The notes beneath the pieces were generated by a model. It worked only from the letters and a program-made list of their open reading frames with translations, ran no database searches and was not told where the DNA came from. From assembly GCA_016293435.1 (NCBI GenBank), contig JAEDEG010000074.1:1-12101 (forward strand): a stretch of 12,101 nt of DNA, in the 5' to 3' direction. Numbering within the stretch: position 1 is the stretch's first letter; every line of letters starts with the position of its first letter. Both the position numbers and the translations under genes were made by a program. The DNA is from Clostridia bacterium. Its GTDB lineage: Bacteria > Bacillota > Clostridia > UMGS1810. This document shows, piece by piece, positions 1 through 6,819 of this stretch.

Positions 1-53
1 ATTAAATGTCACCCGCCGCCTATAGAGGCGGAGGACATCTTAATTTAGTTATA
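1..53 (+). repeat. Hairpin repeat, copy 1 (right-end module, cut by window edge)
   Basis: This stretch matches the last part of the 119-bp repeat found in full at 1340-1458 and 9304-9422. Only the third hairpin module is visible, because the rest would lie before base 1. It is identical to copy 3 here and differs from copy 2 at one base (A against G in the right arm of the GC-rich stem). The core is CCGCC, a six-base loop TATAGA, then GGCGG, flanked by an outer imperfect stem TGTC/GACA and AATTAA/TTAATT. No coding potential was seen. Orientation is the same as in the other copies. Confidence 0.85.
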
Positions 54-113
54 ATCTATATCAAATAACCCAATATATGCTATTTATTCTATCACAAAAA
101 AAACAAAAAAACA

Positions 114-196
114 AGTATAAAAACACCGATATTGTCCGGAAGTCGTATTTTAAACAAGTGTTTAAAATATACACACAGCTCCCGAAAAATATCGGC
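114..196 (-). terminator. Structured 3' region / probable terminator of the lipoprotein gene
   Basis: Just after the lipoprotein stop, the minus-strand RNA can fold into one long three-part stem. The outer stem is CCGATATT (195-188) with AATATCGG (133-126), the middle stem is CGGGAG (184-179) with CTTCCG (142-137, one G-U pair), and the inner hairpin is an 11-base perfect inverted repeat (146-156 with 159-169). Symmetrical three-base internal loops separate outer and middle stems. After the outer stem the minus strand becomes very T-rich (about 125 down to 95). The G-U pair works only in minus-strand RNA. This fits an elaborate Rho-independent terminator, though the U-tract begins TGTTTTTATA rather than as a clean run. 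Confidence 0.5.
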
Positions 197-208
197 GCAA
201 GAAAAAAA

Positions 209-802
209 TCATTCATCTGACAATGCAGCAACAATATAAATATTGGTTTGTGCCGCCAAATCGGGATTATAATAAATCTCGGCAACATCACTTGCAGTTA
301 TATTTATATCATTGGTAAGAACAACATACTCTTCTTCATAGTTTGAGTATTGAGTTCTGCCCTCTACTCTCATGATATATTTGTAGTTTGTTATTTCATT
401 ATTTTCGTTGTTGGCTATTTTTTTAAAAATTTCGTAGTCATCACCAATAGGAATACGGATACTGTCGGAGGTAAGACCGCTGTAATACAGTCCGTCCGCA
501 AAGTTGGACTCATTGTTTAACCAAGGAAGCTCAAAGCCCGTGGCACCCTTGGTAAAGCTGCCGGATGGATTAGAATCACGTTCCGAGATATCGGTATCTT
601 CGTCTGTTTCGTAATATATATTGCCGTCAATCTTGACAGCGCGCACCGTTTCACGCTCGGATGCATATTTCAGGTTGTTGTTTGCGTGTGTGGTGCCTGA
701 ATTTTGCCCTGTTGTGCCAACACCGTCACCCGATTTGCTGCCGTTGCAGGCTGAAAGAAGCATTGTACCTATAACTGCAATAATCAAAAAATATTTTTTC
801 AT
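209..802 (-). CDS. Predicted secreted lipoprotein of unknown function
   Basis: Encodes 197 residues. The N-terminus has a lysine pair, a hydrophobic stretch and the lipobox L-S-A-C with Cys19, so it should be processed by signal peptidase II and anchored by lipid to the outer face of the membrane. Residues 20-45 are rich in Gly, Ser, Thr and Asn and look like a flexible linker. The rest is acidic, with many Asp, Glu, Asn and Tyr residues, has no further membrane segment, and I recognise no enzymatic or binding motif. The start is well supported by AAGGAG seven bases upstream of the ATG. It lies 81 bases after the zinc-ribbon gene and may share its transcript; I see no convincing promoter in the gap. 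The function is unknown; the reading as a lipoprotein is firm. Confidence 0.85.
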   Translation of the reverse strand: MKKYFLIIAVIGTMLLSACNGSKSGDGVGTTGQNSGTTHANNNLKYASERETVRAVKIDGNIYYETDEDTDISERDSNPSGSFTKGATGFELPWLNNESNFADGLYYSGLTSDSIRIPIGDDYEIFKKIANNENNEITNYKYIMRVEGRTQYSNYEEEYVVLTNDINITASDVAEIYYNPDLAAQTNIYIVAALSDE

Positions 803-883
803 AAAAAATTCTCCTTGGCCGATTAATATATCTTAGTATGGCTTTTGCAGGCTTTAATATTCTAAATATTTAATAAAGAGTCG

Positions 884-1303
884 CTATGCTTTTCTAATCA
901 TTTTTTCTTTGCAGATTTTGCACTTTATTTCCGTTGTGCCTATGCCTCTTGGTACTCGCCAGAAAGCGCCGCAATTTTTGCATCTGAAATATTTGTATGT
1001 TTTTCGTTCTTTCCATATTCGTCTTAAAAGCGCAAGCTTTTTCTTATTTTTTGTTAAAAATCCGTTATAGGCAATAAGCTCTTTGCTTCTTTTATAAACA
1101 TTTTTTGAAAAGCATCTGAAATAAGACCACATAACCAGCACACAGCCAACAGGATACAAAAACCACAAACCGCGAATCAATACAGATGCAGTAAAAAAAA
1201 TCAAAGACCATATTATCATCTTTTTGGATAGTTCGTCAAAGCCGTATCTGCCTCGCATAAACTGCATATATTTATATCTTATTCTGTCAAAAAAGCTATT
1301 CAT
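884..1303 (-). CDS. Small membrane protein with C-terminal zinc ribbon
   Basis: Encodes 139 residues from the chosen start. A basic N-terminus (about 1-27) is followed by a hydrophobic region at about 28-62 that could form one or two membrane helices, then a strongly basic stretch (about 67-105). The C-terminus holds two C-x2-C knuckles (C108/C111 and C128/C131) with the sequence RVPRG between them, the pattern of a zinc ribbon. The layout resembles an uncharacterised Firmicutes family of short membrane proteins with a C-terminal zinc ribbon; no function is known to me. I chose the ATG at 1303 because GGGAG lies nine bases upstream. The open frame continues upstream to 1366, but those extra codons run into the 119-bp repeat and are most likely not translated. 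The gene follows the ATP synthase operon but is separated from it by a terminator and the repeat. Confidence 0.75.
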   Translation of the reverse strand: MNSFFDRIRYKYMQFMRGRYGFDELSKKMIIWSLIFFTASVLIRGLWFLYPVGCVLVMWSYFRCFSKNVYKRSKELIAYNGFLTKNKKKLALLRRIWKERKTYKYFRCKNCGAFWRVPRGIGTTEIKCKICKEKMIRKA

Positions 1304-1339
1304 TGATGTCATCTCCCGATAGATACTATTATTAATAAT

Positions 1340-1458
1340 TTTCAATAAGCGGCAAAGCCGCGTCATTCAACGTTTTCAGTGGGAGATTGAACTCCCACTG
1401 AAAAAATTAAATGTCACCCGCCGCCTATAGAGGCGGGGGACATCTTAATTTAGTTATA
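1340..1458 (+). repeat. 119-bp triple-hairpin repeat, copy 2
   Basis: Full copy, 118 of 119 bases identical to 9304-9422. It holds three hairpins in series. Hairpin I is GCGGC-AAA-GCCGC (1349-1361). Hairpin II is a perfect 13-bp stem around the loop ATTGAA (1373-1385 with 1392-1404). Hairpin III is the GC-rich CCGCC/GGCGG stem with outer TGTC/GACA and AATTAA/TTAATT arms (from about 1405). I see no target-site duplication and no terminal inverted repeat spanning the whole unit. It sits between the ATP synthase terminator and the zinc-ribbon gene, about 37 bases before that gene's start codon. It may be a small non-autonomous mobile element or a repeated RNA structure; no transposase gene is present in the window. 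Confidence 0.9.
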
Positions 1459-1460
1459 AT

Positions 1461-1493
1461 CCAAAAAATTCCCGGCAAATAAAATCTGCCGGG
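1461..1493 (-). terminator. Rho-independent terminator of the ATP synthase operon
   Basis: On the minus strand, starting 11 bases after the atpC stop, CCCGGCA and TGCCGGG form a 7-bp GC-rich stem with a nine-base loop, directly followed by AATTTTTTGG. It is a good intrinsic terminator and works only in the operon's direction, since the plus strand has no T-run after the stem. Confidence 0.88.
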
Positions 1494-1504
1494 AAAACGA
1501 AAAG

Positions 1505-1765
1505 CTATTTCCAGCTAAAGCTGCCCGACAAAAGGGTTGTTTTGTCGGAAGAAACCGTAAGAAGACCGCCGTCTGTACGGCCGATTTTCTCACTGCCGTC
1601 ATCAAACTCGATTTTACAGTCACAGCTCTTTACTGACGTAACAAACGGAATATGACCTGCCATTACAGCAAGGTCGCCCGAGGCGCCTCTCACCGAAAGA
1701 GAGGTAACATCAGCACTCAGTATGTCACCGTCGGGAGAGGCTATTGTCAATTTGAAGGTATTCAT
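1505..1765 (-). CDS. atpC: ATP synthase F1 subunit epsilon, short form without C-terminal helical domain
   Basis: Epsilon is part of the central stalk, linking gamma to the c-ring. This protein has 86 residues against about 130-140 in most bacteria. The whole visible sequence corresponds to the N-terminal beta-sandwich, with the family signature around MAGHIPFVTSV and the strand LLTVSSDKTTLLSGSF near the end. It stops at SFSWK, where most homologues continue into a two-helix C-terminal domain that binds ATP and inhibits hydrolysis. The terminator begins 11 bases past the stop, so no decayed remnant of the second domain is present. Short epsilon forms are known in some anaerobes. The start overlaps the atpD stop as ATGA, implying translational coupling. 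Identity is certain from position and sequence; the consequence for regulation is inferred. Confidence 0.93.
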   Translation of the reverse strand: MNTFKLTIASPDGDILSADVTSLSVRGASGDLAVMAGHIPFVTSVKSCDCKIEFDDGSEKIGRTDGGLLTVSSDKTTLLSGSFSWK

Positions 1766-3162
1766 CTTGACACCTTCTTTGCCTTTTCTACGGCTTCATC
1801 TATTGTGCCTACAAAGAGGAATGCCGATTCTGGAAGGTCGTCGTGCTTACCTTCTATTATCTCCTTAAACCCGCGGATTGTCTCAGATAAAGGTACATAG
1901 GTGCCGGGAATACCGATAAACTTTTCGGATACGGAGAAAGGCTGCGAAAGGAATCGCTGTATCTTACGAGCACGCTGAACAAGAAGCTTGTCATCGTCTG
2001 AAAGCTCGTCCATACCCATGATGGCAATAATATCCATGAGCTCCTGATAACGCTGAAGTATTCGCTGTACTTCTCTTGCAACTGCATAGTGCTCTTCACC
2101 AAGTACATCTGCCGACAAAATACGGCTGGTGGATTCGAGCGGATCGACTGCAGGATATATACCCTGCGAAGCAATATCTCTCGAAAGAACCGTTGTAGCA
2201 TCAAGGTGAGCAAAGGTTGTGGCAGGGGCGGGGTCTGTAAGGTCATCCGCCGGCACATATACAGCCTGAATTGAAGTGATAGATCCTTTTTTTGTAGAGG
2301 TAATTCTCTCCTGCAGGGTACCCATCTCATTGGCAAGGGTGGGCTGATAGCCAACAGCCGAGGGCATACGGCCGAGAAGTGCCGAAACCTCGGAGCCTGC
2401 CTGGGTAAATCTAAAAATATTGTCGATAAAGAGAAGCACGTCCTGACCCTCTTCGTCTCTAAAATATTCTGCCATTGTCAGACCCGAAAGAGCAACTCTC
2501 ATTCTTGCTCCGGGCGGTTCGTTCATCTGGCCGTAGACAAGAGTGGTATTGCCAAGAACCCCCGATTCTGTCATTTCATTATAAAGGTCGTTACCCTCAC
2601 GAGTTCTCTCTCCTACACCGGTAAATACCGAAAGACCGCCATGCTGTTTGGCAATATTGTTGATCAGCTCCATAATAAGTACGGTTTTACCAACGCCGGC
2701 ACCGCCGAAAAGTCCGATTTTGCCGCCCTTTGAATAAGGACAGATTAGGTCAATTACCTTGATACCGGTTTCGAGAATTTCTGTTGAGGTAGAAAGCTCG
2801 GAGTATTCGGGAGCAGCGCGATGAATGTTCCATCTTACGGCATTGTCGAGATTGGGCTTATTGTCTACGGCATCACCCAAAACGTTAAAAATTCGGCCAA
2901 GGGTTTCTCTGCCAACAGGTACACTTATGGGACTGCCCGTATCGGTTACGGGGGTGCCTCGCTTTAGACCGTCGGTAGATTCCATGGCTATACATCTTAC
3001 TATGTTGTCACCTATATGCTGTGCAACCTCTACAGTAAGGGTTTTATCGCCGTTTTGCATTATTAATTCGTTATATATGGCAGGTAAGCTGCCCTGCTCA
3101 AAGCGAACGTCTACTACAGGCCCCATGACCTGAGAAACAACGCCTTTTGCTGTTTCAGACAT
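1762..3162 (-). CDS. atpD: ATP synthase F1 subunit beta (catalytic)
   Basis: Catalytic subunit of F1 (EC 7.1.2.2 or the Na+ equivalent), 466 residues, full length. Visible motifs in order are the N-terminal barrel; Walker A GGAGVGKT (153-160); the catalytic glutamate in GVGERTREG (E185); Walker B in VLLFIDNIFRF (about 242-252) followed by the conserved GSEVSALLGRMPSAVGYQPT segment; and the DELSEED loop as DELSDDD (385-391), which touches gamma. The start has a very strong site, AAAGGAGG nine to ten bases before the ATG. It is 15 bases downstream of atpG and overlaps atpC by four bases. Nothing is missing or unusual. Confidence 0.98.
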   Translation of the reverse strand: MSETAKGVVSQVMGPVVDVRFEQGSLPAIYNELIMQNGDKTLTVEVAQHIGDNIVRCIAMESTDGLKRGTPVTDTGSPISVPVGRETLGRIFNVLGDAVDNKPNLDNAVRWNIHRAAPEYSELSTSTEILETGIKVIDLICPYSKGGKIGLFGGAGVGKTVLIMELINNIAKQHGGLSVFTGVGERTREGNDLYNEMTESGVLGNTTLVYGQMNEPPGARMRVALSGLTMAEYFRDEEGQDVLLFIDNIFRFTQAGSEVSALLGRMPSAVGYQPTLANEMGTLQERITSTKKGSITSIQAVYVPADDLTDPAPATTFAHLDATTVLSRDIASQGIYPAVDPLESTSRILSADVLGEEHYAVAREVQRILQRYQELMDIIAIMGMDELSDDDKLLVQRARKIQRFLSQPFSVSEKFIGIPGTYVPLSETIRGFKEIIEGKHDDLPESAFLFVGTIDEAVEKAKKVSR

Positions 3163-3177
3163 TTGATTATACCTCCT

Positions 3178-3981
3178 TTATGCGCCGCTTCCGGCAACAA
3201 TTTCTGTGATTTCCTGAGTGATTGCACCCTGGCGTGCTCTGTTGTATTCGAGGCGAAGATCATCTATCATCTGCTGAGCATTTTTGCCCGCAGAATCCAT
3301 GGCGCATCGTCTTGCAGCCACTTCTGATGCAAAGCTCTCTCTGACGCAGGCAACCAATATTCCGGCAACATATTCGGAAACAACAGCGTTTAGCACTGTT
3401 ATTTCATCCGGTTCAAAAATAATACTCTTTGATTTTGCCTCCAAATTTTTTTCAAGCGGAAAAATCCATTTTATCTGTGGTTCCTGTGTCATCATGGAAA
3501 CATATTTTGTACAAATAATACCTATTTTATCAAACTTGCCCTCCCAAAAATCATTACAAAGCTTTTGGGAAAGAGCTATTGCATCGGAATACGAAAACCC
3601 CTCAGCGGTGTACAGTGTACCGCCATAGCGGTCGTGCGCACGTTTGCCTATGGGAATGATTTTTGATGCATCAAACCGGTTTGCCATTCTAAGGGCATTG
3701 GCATTGTAACCCCCCGCAAGACCACGGTCACCGGCTACCACAACAAGGCAGATTCTATTGCCTTCGCTCTTCCTTAGGTAGGGGCTTTTGGCACATTCGG
3801 GAGATGCCGAAAGCATGGTTACGGCATCAATCAGAGAATTTGCATATTCACGGCTTTTGTTCATACCCTCGGTTGCGCGTCTTATTTTGGAAGATGCAAC
3901 AAGCCCCATAGCTTTGGTAAGATGAAGGGTGGAATCAACACTTTTGATGCGAGTTCTGAGTTTTTTGGTATTTGCACCCAT
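3178..3981 (-). CDS. atpG: ATP synthase F1 subunit gamma
   Basis: Central rotating shaft of F1, 267 residues, slightly shorter than the usual 280-290. The N-terminal helix (MGANTKKLRTRIKSVDSTLHLTKAM, residues 1-25) and the C-terminal helix with RCAMDSAGKNAQQMIDDL and RARQGAITQEITEIV are typical; together they form the coiled coil inside the alpha-beta hexamer. The middle carries the conserved GDRGLAGGYN turn. Its ATG directly abuts the atpA stop (TAAATG), with a purine-rich AAGGGG about nine bases upstream inside atpA as the likely ribosome binding site, so translation is probably coupled. The small size difference seems to lie in the central Rossmann-like domain and is within family variation. 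Confidence 0.97.
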   Translation of the reverse strand: MGANTKKLRTRIKSVDSTLHLTKAMGLVASSKIRRATEGMNKSREYANSLIDAVTMLSASPECAKSPYLRKSEGNRICLVVVAGDRGLAGGYNANALRMANRFDASKIIPIGKRAHDRYGGTLYTAEGFSYSDAIALSQKLCNDFWEGKFDKIGIICTKYVSMMTQEPQIKWIFPLEKNLEAKSKSIIFEPDEITVLNAVVSEYVAGILVACVRESFASEVAARRCAMDSAGKNAQQMIDDLRLEYNRARQGAITQEITEIVAGSGA

Positions 3982-5481
3982 TTATATCAACCCCTTCATC
4001 TCTGAAAGTGCTTTATTCAGAGTTTCGACATCGGATTCTTCGTAATACCCCTGCTCTAAACGTTCTAAAAGTGTACCGTATTTATTTTCAAGCTTTTCAA
4101 AAAGAGTTTGTTCGTATTCGGCTACCTTGTCTACAGGAACATCGTTTAGATAACCGTTTATAACAGCATATACAATAGCCACCTGGCAGCCTACCCTCAC
4201 CGGGTCATTACGTTTTTGCTTTAGAACCTCAACAATACGTTCACCAAGAGCCAGACGTGCTTTGGTATCGGCATCGAGGTCGCTGCCAAACTGAGCAAAG
4301 GAGCGGAGCTCGCGGTACTGTGAGTACATGAGCTTGAGCTCACCCGAAACCTTTTTCATTGCCTTTAGCTGAGCCGAACCACCAACACGGCTGACAGATA
4401 TACCGGGGTTTATGGCAGGCATGATACCTGCATGGAAAAGCTCAGTCTCAAGGAAAATCTGACCGTCGGTAATGGATATTACATTGGTGGGAATGTAGGC
4501 TGAAACATCGCCTGCCTGAGTTTCTATAATGGGAAGTGCAGTGATTGAGCCGCCGCCATACTCGGGAGCAACACATGCTGCACGCTCAAGCAGCCTTGAA
4601 TGGAGATAGAATACGTCACCGGGATATGCTTCACGACCCGGAGGACGTCTGATAAGCAGTGACAATGCACGGTATGCAACAGCGTGCTTTGACAAATCAT
4701 CATAGATAATAAGTACATCCCTACCCTGCTCACGGAAATATTCTGCCATTGCACAGCCGCAATAAGGTGCAACATACTGGAGCGGTGCCGATTCGGAAGC
4801 GGAGGCTGATACTATGATTGTATAGTCCATGGCTCCTGCTTTGGCAAGCTCGTTGGCAAGCTGTACAACAGATGTGTTTTTCTGACCGATTGCAACATAT
4901 ATACAAATTACATCGGTATTTTTCTGATTTATAATAGTATCGATGGCAATTTCTGTTTTACCGGTCTGTCTGTCACCGATAATGAGCTCACGCTGACCTC
5001 TGCCTATGGGTATCATACTATCGATAGCCTTTATGCCCGTCTGAAGCGGAACAGATACACCCTTTCTTTCGATAATGCCGGGTGCCTCCGATTCTATGGG
5101 GCGTGTCTGTGTGGTTACAACAGGACCCTTACCGTCTATGGGATTGCCAAGCGCATCGACAACTCTGCCCAAAAGCGCCTCGCCCACCGGAACGGACACT
5201 ACCCTGCCGGTACGCTTTACAACAGTGCCTTCTCTGATATTGTTGTTATCCGACAAAAGAGCAACAGAAACGGTTTCTTCTTCGAGATTTTGAGCCATAC
5301 CAAAGCTTCCGTCTTCAAATTCGAGAAGCTCACTTGCCATACACTCTCTGAGCCCGTATACTCTTGCTATGCCGTCACCGACCAAAATAACGGTGCCGGT
5401 TTCCTTCATTTCTATTTTGGAATTATAATTTCTTATTTGTTCTTTAATGATATTGCTGATTTCTTCCGGCTTTGAACTCAT
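3982..5481 (-). CDS. atpA: ATP synthase F1 subunit alpha
   Basis: Non-catalytic nucleotide-binding subunit of F1, 499 residues, full length. The N-terminal part (about 1-25) is the segment that binds delta, followed by the beta-barrel. Walker A is GDRQTGKT (169-176), Walker B lies in VLIIYDDLSKHAVAYR (about 256-270), and the arginine finger that completes the catalytic site is R365 in SVSRVGGSAQ. The C-terminal helical domain has the typical FAQFGSDLDADTK sequence. The ATG overlaps the atpH stop by four bases (ATGA). Nothing is unusual. Confidence 0.98.
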   Translation of the reverse strand: MSSKPEEISNIIKEQIRNYNSKIEMKETGTVILVGDGIARVYGLRECMASELLEFEDGSFGMAQNLEEETVSVALLSDNNNIREGTVVKRTGRVVSVPVGEALLGRVVDALGNPIDGKGPVVTTQTRPIESEAPGIIERKGVSVPLQTGIKAIDSMIPIGRGQRELIIGDRQTGKTEIAIDTIINQKNTDVICIYVAIGQKNTSVVQLANELAKAGAMDYTIIVSASASESAPLQYVAPYCGCAMAEYFREQGRDVLIIYDDLSKHAVAYRALSLLIRRPPGREAYPGDVFYLHSRLLERAACVAPEYGGGSITALPIIETQAGDVSAYIPTNVISITDGQIFLETELFHAGIMPAINPGISVSRVGGSAQLKAMKKVSGELKLMYSQYRELRSFAQFGSDLDADTKARLALGERIVEVLKQKRNDPVRVGCQVAIVYAVINGYLNDVPVDKVAEYEQTLFEKLENKYGTLLERLEQGYYEESDVETLNKALSEMKGLI

Positions 5482-6008
5482 TTGCCCATCACATCCTTTA
5501 CTTCACTTAAGCTATGGCGAAGACTGCCGTCTATCACCCTGCCGTCAATTTCTACTACAATACCCCCGATAAGGCTTTTGTCTACCGAGCAGTTCATGAC
5601 TACATCCTTGCCGCTCATTTTCTCGAGCTTTGATTTTAGCTCGTCCTTTTGCTGCTGTGTGAGCTCAAGTGCTGAAATTACATTTGCCGCAGATACATTT
5701 CGGCACGCATCCAGCAATGCGTCATACTCACGGACACAATCGCGAAGGCCGCGGATTTTCTGTCTCTCACACAAAATTTTTAGAAAAGAAAGCACATGCT
5801 CGGGCAGCAAATCACCAAATGCCGCATCTATTGCCTCGAGACGCTCGTCTATAGGTATGCTCGGAGATGCCAAAAGCTCGACATATTGCGGCGATTCCTC
5901 CATGAATCCAAGCACCGTGTTGAGAGACGATGAATATTCCTTAAGGCTGTTATTTTCGCAGGCAAGGGCAAAAAGAGCTTCTGCGTATTCCCCGGTCATA
6001 TTATTCAT
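5478..6008 (-). CDS. atpH: ATP synthase F1 subunit delta
   Basis: Peripheral stalk subunit that joins alpha to the b subunits, 176 residues from the chosen start. The N-terminal signature EYAEALFALA and the C-terminal signature SLIGGIVVEIDGRVIDGSLR are both present and family-typical. Several starts are possible within 20 bases: GTG at 6017 and ATGs at 6014, 6008 and 5999. I prefer 6008, because AGGTGAT (6019-6013), a match to the 3' half of the Shine-Dalgarno consensus, lies at good spacing, and because seven residues before EYAEAL is normal for the family. With this start the gene overlaps the end of atpF by eight bases. The exact start is the only doubt. Confidence 0.93.
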   Translation of the reverse strand: MNNMTGEYAEALFALACENNSLKEYSSSLNTVLGFMEESPQYVELLASPSIPIDERLEAIDAAFGDLLPEHVLSFLKILCERQKIRGLRDCVREYDALLDACRNVSAANVISALELTQQQKDELKSKLEKMSGKDVVMNCSVDKSLIGGIVVEIDGRVIDGSLRHSLSEVKDVMGK

Positions 6009-6507
6009 TGTCATCACCTATTTTCTCGATAAATGAATCTACAATATTTTTGTGATCATCAATGTTAATTTCGCGTGAGAGAAGCTTTTCGGCAAGAGCA
6101 GACGATACCTCCACAATCTCTGTTTTAATCTCCGCTTCGGCTTTTTTAAGCTCAAGCTCCGCCTCAGCTTCTGCTCTTTTGATAATACCGTCGGCCTTTT
6201 CTTCTGCCTCGGAAATGATTTTATCTTCACGCCGTTTTGCCGTATCGGCAGCGTTATGAATAATAGAATCTGCCTCAGCCTCTGCGGATTTAATTTTTTC
6301 GTTCCAGAGACTTTCGTTTTTGTCGGCATTTTCCTGAGCCTTTCGGGCAGCATCATATTTGCTGTCGAGCTCTGCCTGTCTTTTGGCAAGCATGTTGTTT
6401 ACAGGCTTGAAAAGAAATTTTTTTACTATCAGATACATAATGATAAGATTCAGAAGTGATATCAGAATCTGCCATATATTGACTGATATAACATCCAATG
6501 ATTGCAT
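6001..6507 (-). CDS. atpF: ATP synthase Fo subunit b
   Basis: Peripheral stalk subunit, 168 residues. One N-terminal membrane helix (about 9-28, ISVNIWQILISLLNLIIMYL) is followed by the FLFKPVNNMLAKRQ segment and a long, highly charged Ala/Glu/Lys-rich region (about 40-150), as expected for the right-handed coiled coil that dimerises and reaches up to delta. Only one b-type gene is present, so the stalk is presumably a homodimer. The start is supported by GGAG nine bases upstream. It lies 14 bases after atpE and overlaps atpH. Confidence 0.96.
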   Translation of the reverse strand: MQSLDVISVNIWQILISLLNLIIMYLIVKKFLFKPVNNMLAKRQAELDSKYDAARKAQENADKNESLWNEKIKSAEAEADSIIHNAADTAKRREDKIISEAEEKADGIIKRAEAEAELELKKAEAEIKTEIVEVSSALAEKLLSREINIDDHKNIVDSFIEKIGDDNE

Positions 6508-6521
6508 ATTTTCTCACTCCA

Positions 6522-6806
6522 TTATCCGACGTAGTTCATAAGAATATCAACAAGTCTGTCGGGAGCAACAAATATCAAAAGAATAGCAATAACAAGCGCA
6601 TAAAGACCGGTTGTTTCGGCAATGGCACAGCCCATGAGCATGGTGGTTGTTACTTCACCCTTACATTCGGGCTGTCTGCCTATGGCTTCACACGCCTTGG
6701 CAACTGCGTTACCTTCACCGATACCGGGACCTATACCTGCGATCATTGCAGTGCCTGCCCCCAGTGCACAACATCCTAAAATAATACCAATTGCGATTTC
6801 TAACAT
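6522..6806 (-). CDS. atpE: ATP synthase Fo subunit c, with two-carboxylate Na+-type ion site
   Basis: Ring-forming ion-carrying subunit, 94 residues from the chosen start. There are two membrane helices joined by the polar loop GRQPE (43-47). Helix 2 carries the essential carboxylate E64 in AIAETTGLYALVIA. Helix 1 carries a second glutamate, E31, in GIGPGIGEGN, where the Na+-dependent Ilyobacter tartaricus rotor has Gln32. The other residues of that Na+ site also line up, one position lower: I62, E64, T65, T66 and Y69. An E/E pair of this kind is known from Fusobacterium nucleatum. I chose the ATG at 6806 because TAAGGAGG sits right before it, formed partly by the atpB stop codon. A longer frame from 6833 would add nine residues overlapping atpB and is unlikely. 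Confidence 0.95.
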   Translation of the reverse strand: MLEIAIGIILGCCALGAGTAMIAGIGPGIGEGNAVAKACEAIGRQPECKGEVTTTMLMGCAIAETTGLYALVIAILLIFVAPDRLVDILMNYVG

Positions 6807-6819
6807 AATAAATTCCTCC

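Noticed and set aside
50..55. TATAAT at the right edge of the repeat on the plus strand (also at 1455-1460 and 9421-9426)
   Set aside because: No -35 hexamer lies 16-18 bases upstream inside the repeat and no plus-strand gene follows in the window, so an outward promoter is not supported.
61..291. Open frame of 76 codons on the minus strand overlapping the 3' end of the lipoprotein gene
   Set aside because: It is hydrophobic, AT-driven, lacks a ribosome binding site, overlaps the lipoprotein gene in another frame and runs through the terminator structure.
621..836. Plus-strand open frame opposite the lipoprotein gene
   Set aside because: No ribosome binding site and low-quality sequence; it mirrors the signal peptide region of the real gene.
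1373..1404. Hairpin II of the repeat as a Rho-independent terminator
   Set aside because: The stem is strong and perfect, but neither strand has a T-run after it; its own arms supply the A and T stretches.
1340..1458. Repeats as CRISPR units
   Set aside because: Copies are about 8 kb apart or at the window edge, with no spacer array and no cas genes.
5482..6036. 184-codon plus-strand open frame opposite atpH
   Set aside because: It is the complement of a well-supported gene, Ser/Thr-rich as typical of antisense shadows, with no ribosome binding site or recognisable domain.
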